A stretch of DNA of 6,568 nt from an uncultured bacterium (GTDB lineage: Bacteria > Bacillota > Clostridia > Lachnospirales > Lachnospiraceae), in contig CAMNLO010000091.1 of the NCBI GenBank assembly GCA_946543095.1, positions 1 through 6,568 on the forward strand, in the 5' to 3' direction. A program made the position numbers and the translations under genes. Below the pieces are notes generated by a model. It did no database searches. It had not been told where the DNA came from and saw nothing but the letters and a program-made list of their open reading frames with translations. Positions 5,103-6,568 of this stretch are shown here, piece by piece (position 1 is the first letter of the stretch; the number at the start of each line of letters is the position of its first letter).

Positions 5103-6568
5103 GCCCTCTTCCGGAATCAGCCTGATCTTTACATTTGCCTTCACTTTTTTTAAGGACACGGTGATCTGGGCGGTGACGGGACCTGTCAGCCCGTTATTCA
5201 CCGGTTTCACATAGATCTTTTCCGCCCCTGTAACACAGGCGCCTGCTTCCGAAAAACCGCTGTCTTTGGAAAGCAGCACCGCTTTGCTGTTTGCGCTCCA
5301 TGTTACCTCCGCCAGATCCAGACTGCGATCCAGCGCATCCGCCAAAGCCCCGGCCGTGAACTTCACTTCCAGCATGCGGGTCTCATTCGCAGGGATCTCC
5401 GGGATCCCCGCCTTCTCCGAAGCGGAATGCATCCGGATCTCCCCCAGCTCCTTTGCGGTCTTCTCCTGTTGTTTGTCTTCAGGATCCTTCATGGTGATTA
5501 TGGCCCTGGAATACACATTATTCACCGTCACCAGGCACACCCCGGGTTTTGCCCCCGGCACATCCACCGATGAACAGGTGATCACCGCGCTCCCGGCCCT
5601 GGTGCCGTAGGTCACCTTTCCCGTTTTGTCCACCGTCGCCACAGACTCGTCCGAGCTTGTCCAGCTCAGGCTCTTCACGTCCACGCTGGTGTCCAGCTGG
5701 TAGGAATCAGCAGGCAGAAGCTTCGGGGTGAGCTTCGCGCTCTTTGGCTTAGTCCCCACATTGCAGGTCAGCGCCCCGCTGCTTAAGGTGATCTTCTCCA
5801 GGGCGCTCTTCACATTGACCAGAGCCGTGAACACCCCTCTTTTTGTGGAACAACTGATGATGGTGGAGCCGGTCTTTTTTCCCGTCACCACCCCTCTGGC
5901 ATCCACTGTTGCCACGGCGGTATTGGAGGACTTCCAGGTAATATCCTTTTCCGTGGTGTCCGCAGGATCATAGGAAACAAACACAGAGGCGCTTTGTCCC
6001 CTTGGGATGGCATTTGCTCCGGTGAGGTCCCGGAGACTGACCTTCACCAGCTTCGCCGTGACAGTGATCTTTTTTGTTACGGAAACACTCCCCAGGGACG
6101 CTGTCAGCGTGGAAGAACCTGCTCCCACCGCCTTTGCGGATCCATCTGTGCAGATGATTGCTTTTTCATCCGTTGATCTCCAGTGAATGCCGGAGGAAAG
6201 GATGGGATCAAAGCTCTCTTTATTGTCATAATACCAGTTTGGAAACGAAAAGCTGCCCTTCACGAAAAACCGGAAGGTGTTTCCCTTATCCATTTCCGAT
6301 ACGGAGCTCTTCCAGGCAATGGTGGAGGCGTAATCCGTGTCATACTCGATCTCCAGGGTTCTCTCCCCAAGATAGGAGGTCTGCCCCTGTTTTTCCAGGT
6401 TTTTGTCCACTGTCTGGAATTCCTGGCAAACCGTGTAATAGGGATACCCCTTCACCTTAAAGGATGACACCGCCACATATCCGTACTGGGGATTGATGAT
6501 GCTTCCGTAGTGTCCGATATTATGGGTGCCGGAGATTCCCAGATCATTGATATAATCCTTCTTTTCGG
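3414..6568 (-). CDS. Large surface protein: CAP domain tail, bacterial Ig-like domains, cell-wall-binding repeats (5' end off the right edge)
   Basis: Partial gene, 1050 codons visible from the right edge to TAG at 3416-3414. No start is visible: the frame stays open to the edge, and a GTG at 6476 is internal. Domains, numbered from the first visible codon: (a) 1-52, the C-terminal part of a CAP/SCP-PR1-like domain, with GTHNIGHYGSIINPQYGY (13-30) matching the GHYxxIxxPxY signature. (b) About 85-350, three Ig-like Big_2-type units, each with a W-x-S-[ST]-[DN]-x-x-[AV] core and a GxA/Gxx-T-[IL] strand, plus a more divergent one at about 353-482. (c) About 488-1050, an array of GW...YYF/YYxDxxG repeats of the choline/glucan-binding cell-wall repeat type. 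There is no LPXTG or transmembrane tail, so non-covalent wall attachment is inferred; a signal peptide would be upstream. Binding target and biological role are unknown (adhesion or wall remodelling possible). Confidence 0.85.
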   Translation of the reverse strand, partial: EKKDYINDLGISGTHNIGHYGSIINPQYGYVAVSSFKVKGYPYYTVCQEFQTVDKNLEKQGQTSYLGERTLEIEYDTDYASTIAWKSSVSEMDKGNTFRFFVKGSFSFPNWYYDNKESFDPILSSGIHWRSTDEKAIICTDGSAKAVGAGSSTLTASLGSVSVTKKITVTAKLVKVSLRDLTGANAIPRGQSASVFVSYDPADTTEKDITWKSSNTAVATVDARGVVTGKKTGSTIISCSTKRGVFTALVNVKSALEKITLSSGALTCNVGTKPKSAKLTPKLLPADSYQLDTSVDVKSLSWTSSDESVATVDKTGKVTYGTRAGSAVITCSSVDVPGAKPGVCLVTVNNVYSRAIITMKDPEDKQQEKTAKELGEIRMHSASEKAGIPEIPANETRMLEVKFTAGALADALDRSLDLAEVTWSANSKAVLLSKDSGFSEAGACVTGAEKIYVKPVNNGLTGPVTAQITVSLKKVKANVKIRLIPEEGWQQDIYGAKRCYNKNGSGLKGWQQIGEAKYYFDSLSRMVTGDMKISGKWYSFDENGTLIIKQGWDAGTAEASVSFLDQKGSRLTGWQRIDAAGNITKTGGFWYYFDASGIKQSGIVNINKKTYSLSGAGGALATGWQGNGEYYYRETGSNPGSGLGMRLLGLQTVNGERYFLTDEGKYKGLRKSGSWYYFSEENNDQGRTAGLSMQAENTVGEPGSLVRTETGFSLQASKKTNGSLDLFTANGIRYTGWAVRNGKHYYIRSGTLSAGPVSVKINNVNVQFFFDRNTGEMLTGGIKDGNTAYYANPDGSLVTKNGLQKTKTSIYYCDVNTLDENGLPKPVEGFRRVGSTSYYLHSDGSLEKKGFSVNAVNTVYTDAEDVQIKVSLTFEFNDGKLLRAVHSDTIITGADYRGKNGILTANGFYTLDQNSAFDGAGDSFYFKNGLPQTGWINLGTKKTPRYGYFDPATGKRKTGWILISKKLYYVDPGTGFRAGEGWLELDTKTYYLDKNGRALTGKRSLKGRETDPTADAAKKYSYWFDQTDGHLMKSCYVNGQFYADAYGKLR
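5517..6047 (-). repeat. Two tandem Big_2-type Ig-like domains within the surface protein
   Basis: Two adjacent units share the pattern ITWKSSNTAVATVDARGVVTG and LSWTSSDESVATVDKTGKVTY, each followed by GS-x-[IV]-I-[ST]-C-S, the hallmark of bacterial Ig-like group 2 folds. They would act as a stalk spacing the CAP domain from the wall-binding repeats. A related but weaker copy lies upstream (about 6050-6300), and a divergent one downstream (about 5120-5510). Confidence 0.75.

Noticed and set aside
5266..6467. Plus-strand open frames opposite the Ig-like region
   Set aside because: Antisense shadows; the minus-strand frame carries clear Ig-like motifs and stays open throughout.
6474..6476. GTG at 6476 as the start of the surface protein
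   Set aside because: The same frame remains open to the window edge and encodes the GHYxxIxxPxY CAP signature upstream of it, so the GTG is internal.

Overview
The window looks like the chromosome of a fairly GC-rich Gram-positive Clostridia member, most plausibly Lachnospiraceae-like. Three things suggest this: an LL-diaminopimelate aminotransferase lysine/peptidoglycan route, a luxS-mtnN pair, and a very large surface protein of the CAP + bacterial Ig-like + YG/GW cell-wall-repeat type. The exact genus cannot be read from the sequence.

Layout: (1) 1-551, minus strand: the N-terminal 183 codons of a multi-spanning membrane protein of the O-antigen ligase/polymerase family, running off the left edge. 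(2) 552-691: a divergent intergenic region with back-to-back candidate promoters, a 9-bp inverted repeat and a hairpin at the predicted luxS transcript start. (3) 692-3267, plus strand: luxS, mtnN and dapL, which look co-directional and probably share a transcript because no terminator is seen between them. A strong intrinsic terminator follows at 3275-3306. (4) 3307-3413: a short convergent spacer. (5) 3414-6568, minus strand: a giant surface protein, at least 1050 residues visible, with its 5' end beyond the right edge.

How the genes work together: MtnN cleaves S-adenosylhomocysteine to S-ribosylhomocysteine, and LuxS splits that into homocysteine and the autoinducer-2 precursor DPD. The two form a complete SAH-recycling module. 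DapL makes LL-diaminopimelate for lysine and the cell wall, so it is metabolically separate. It is preceded by an 80-nt leader in which one strand can either form a long closing stem (leaving the dapL Shine-Dalgarno free) or pair with the Shine-Dalgarno itself. This switch-like leader is the most interesting unexplained element here. The flanking minus-strand genes both concern the cell envelope.

No tRNA, rRNA, CRISPR array, insertion sequence or attachment site was seen.
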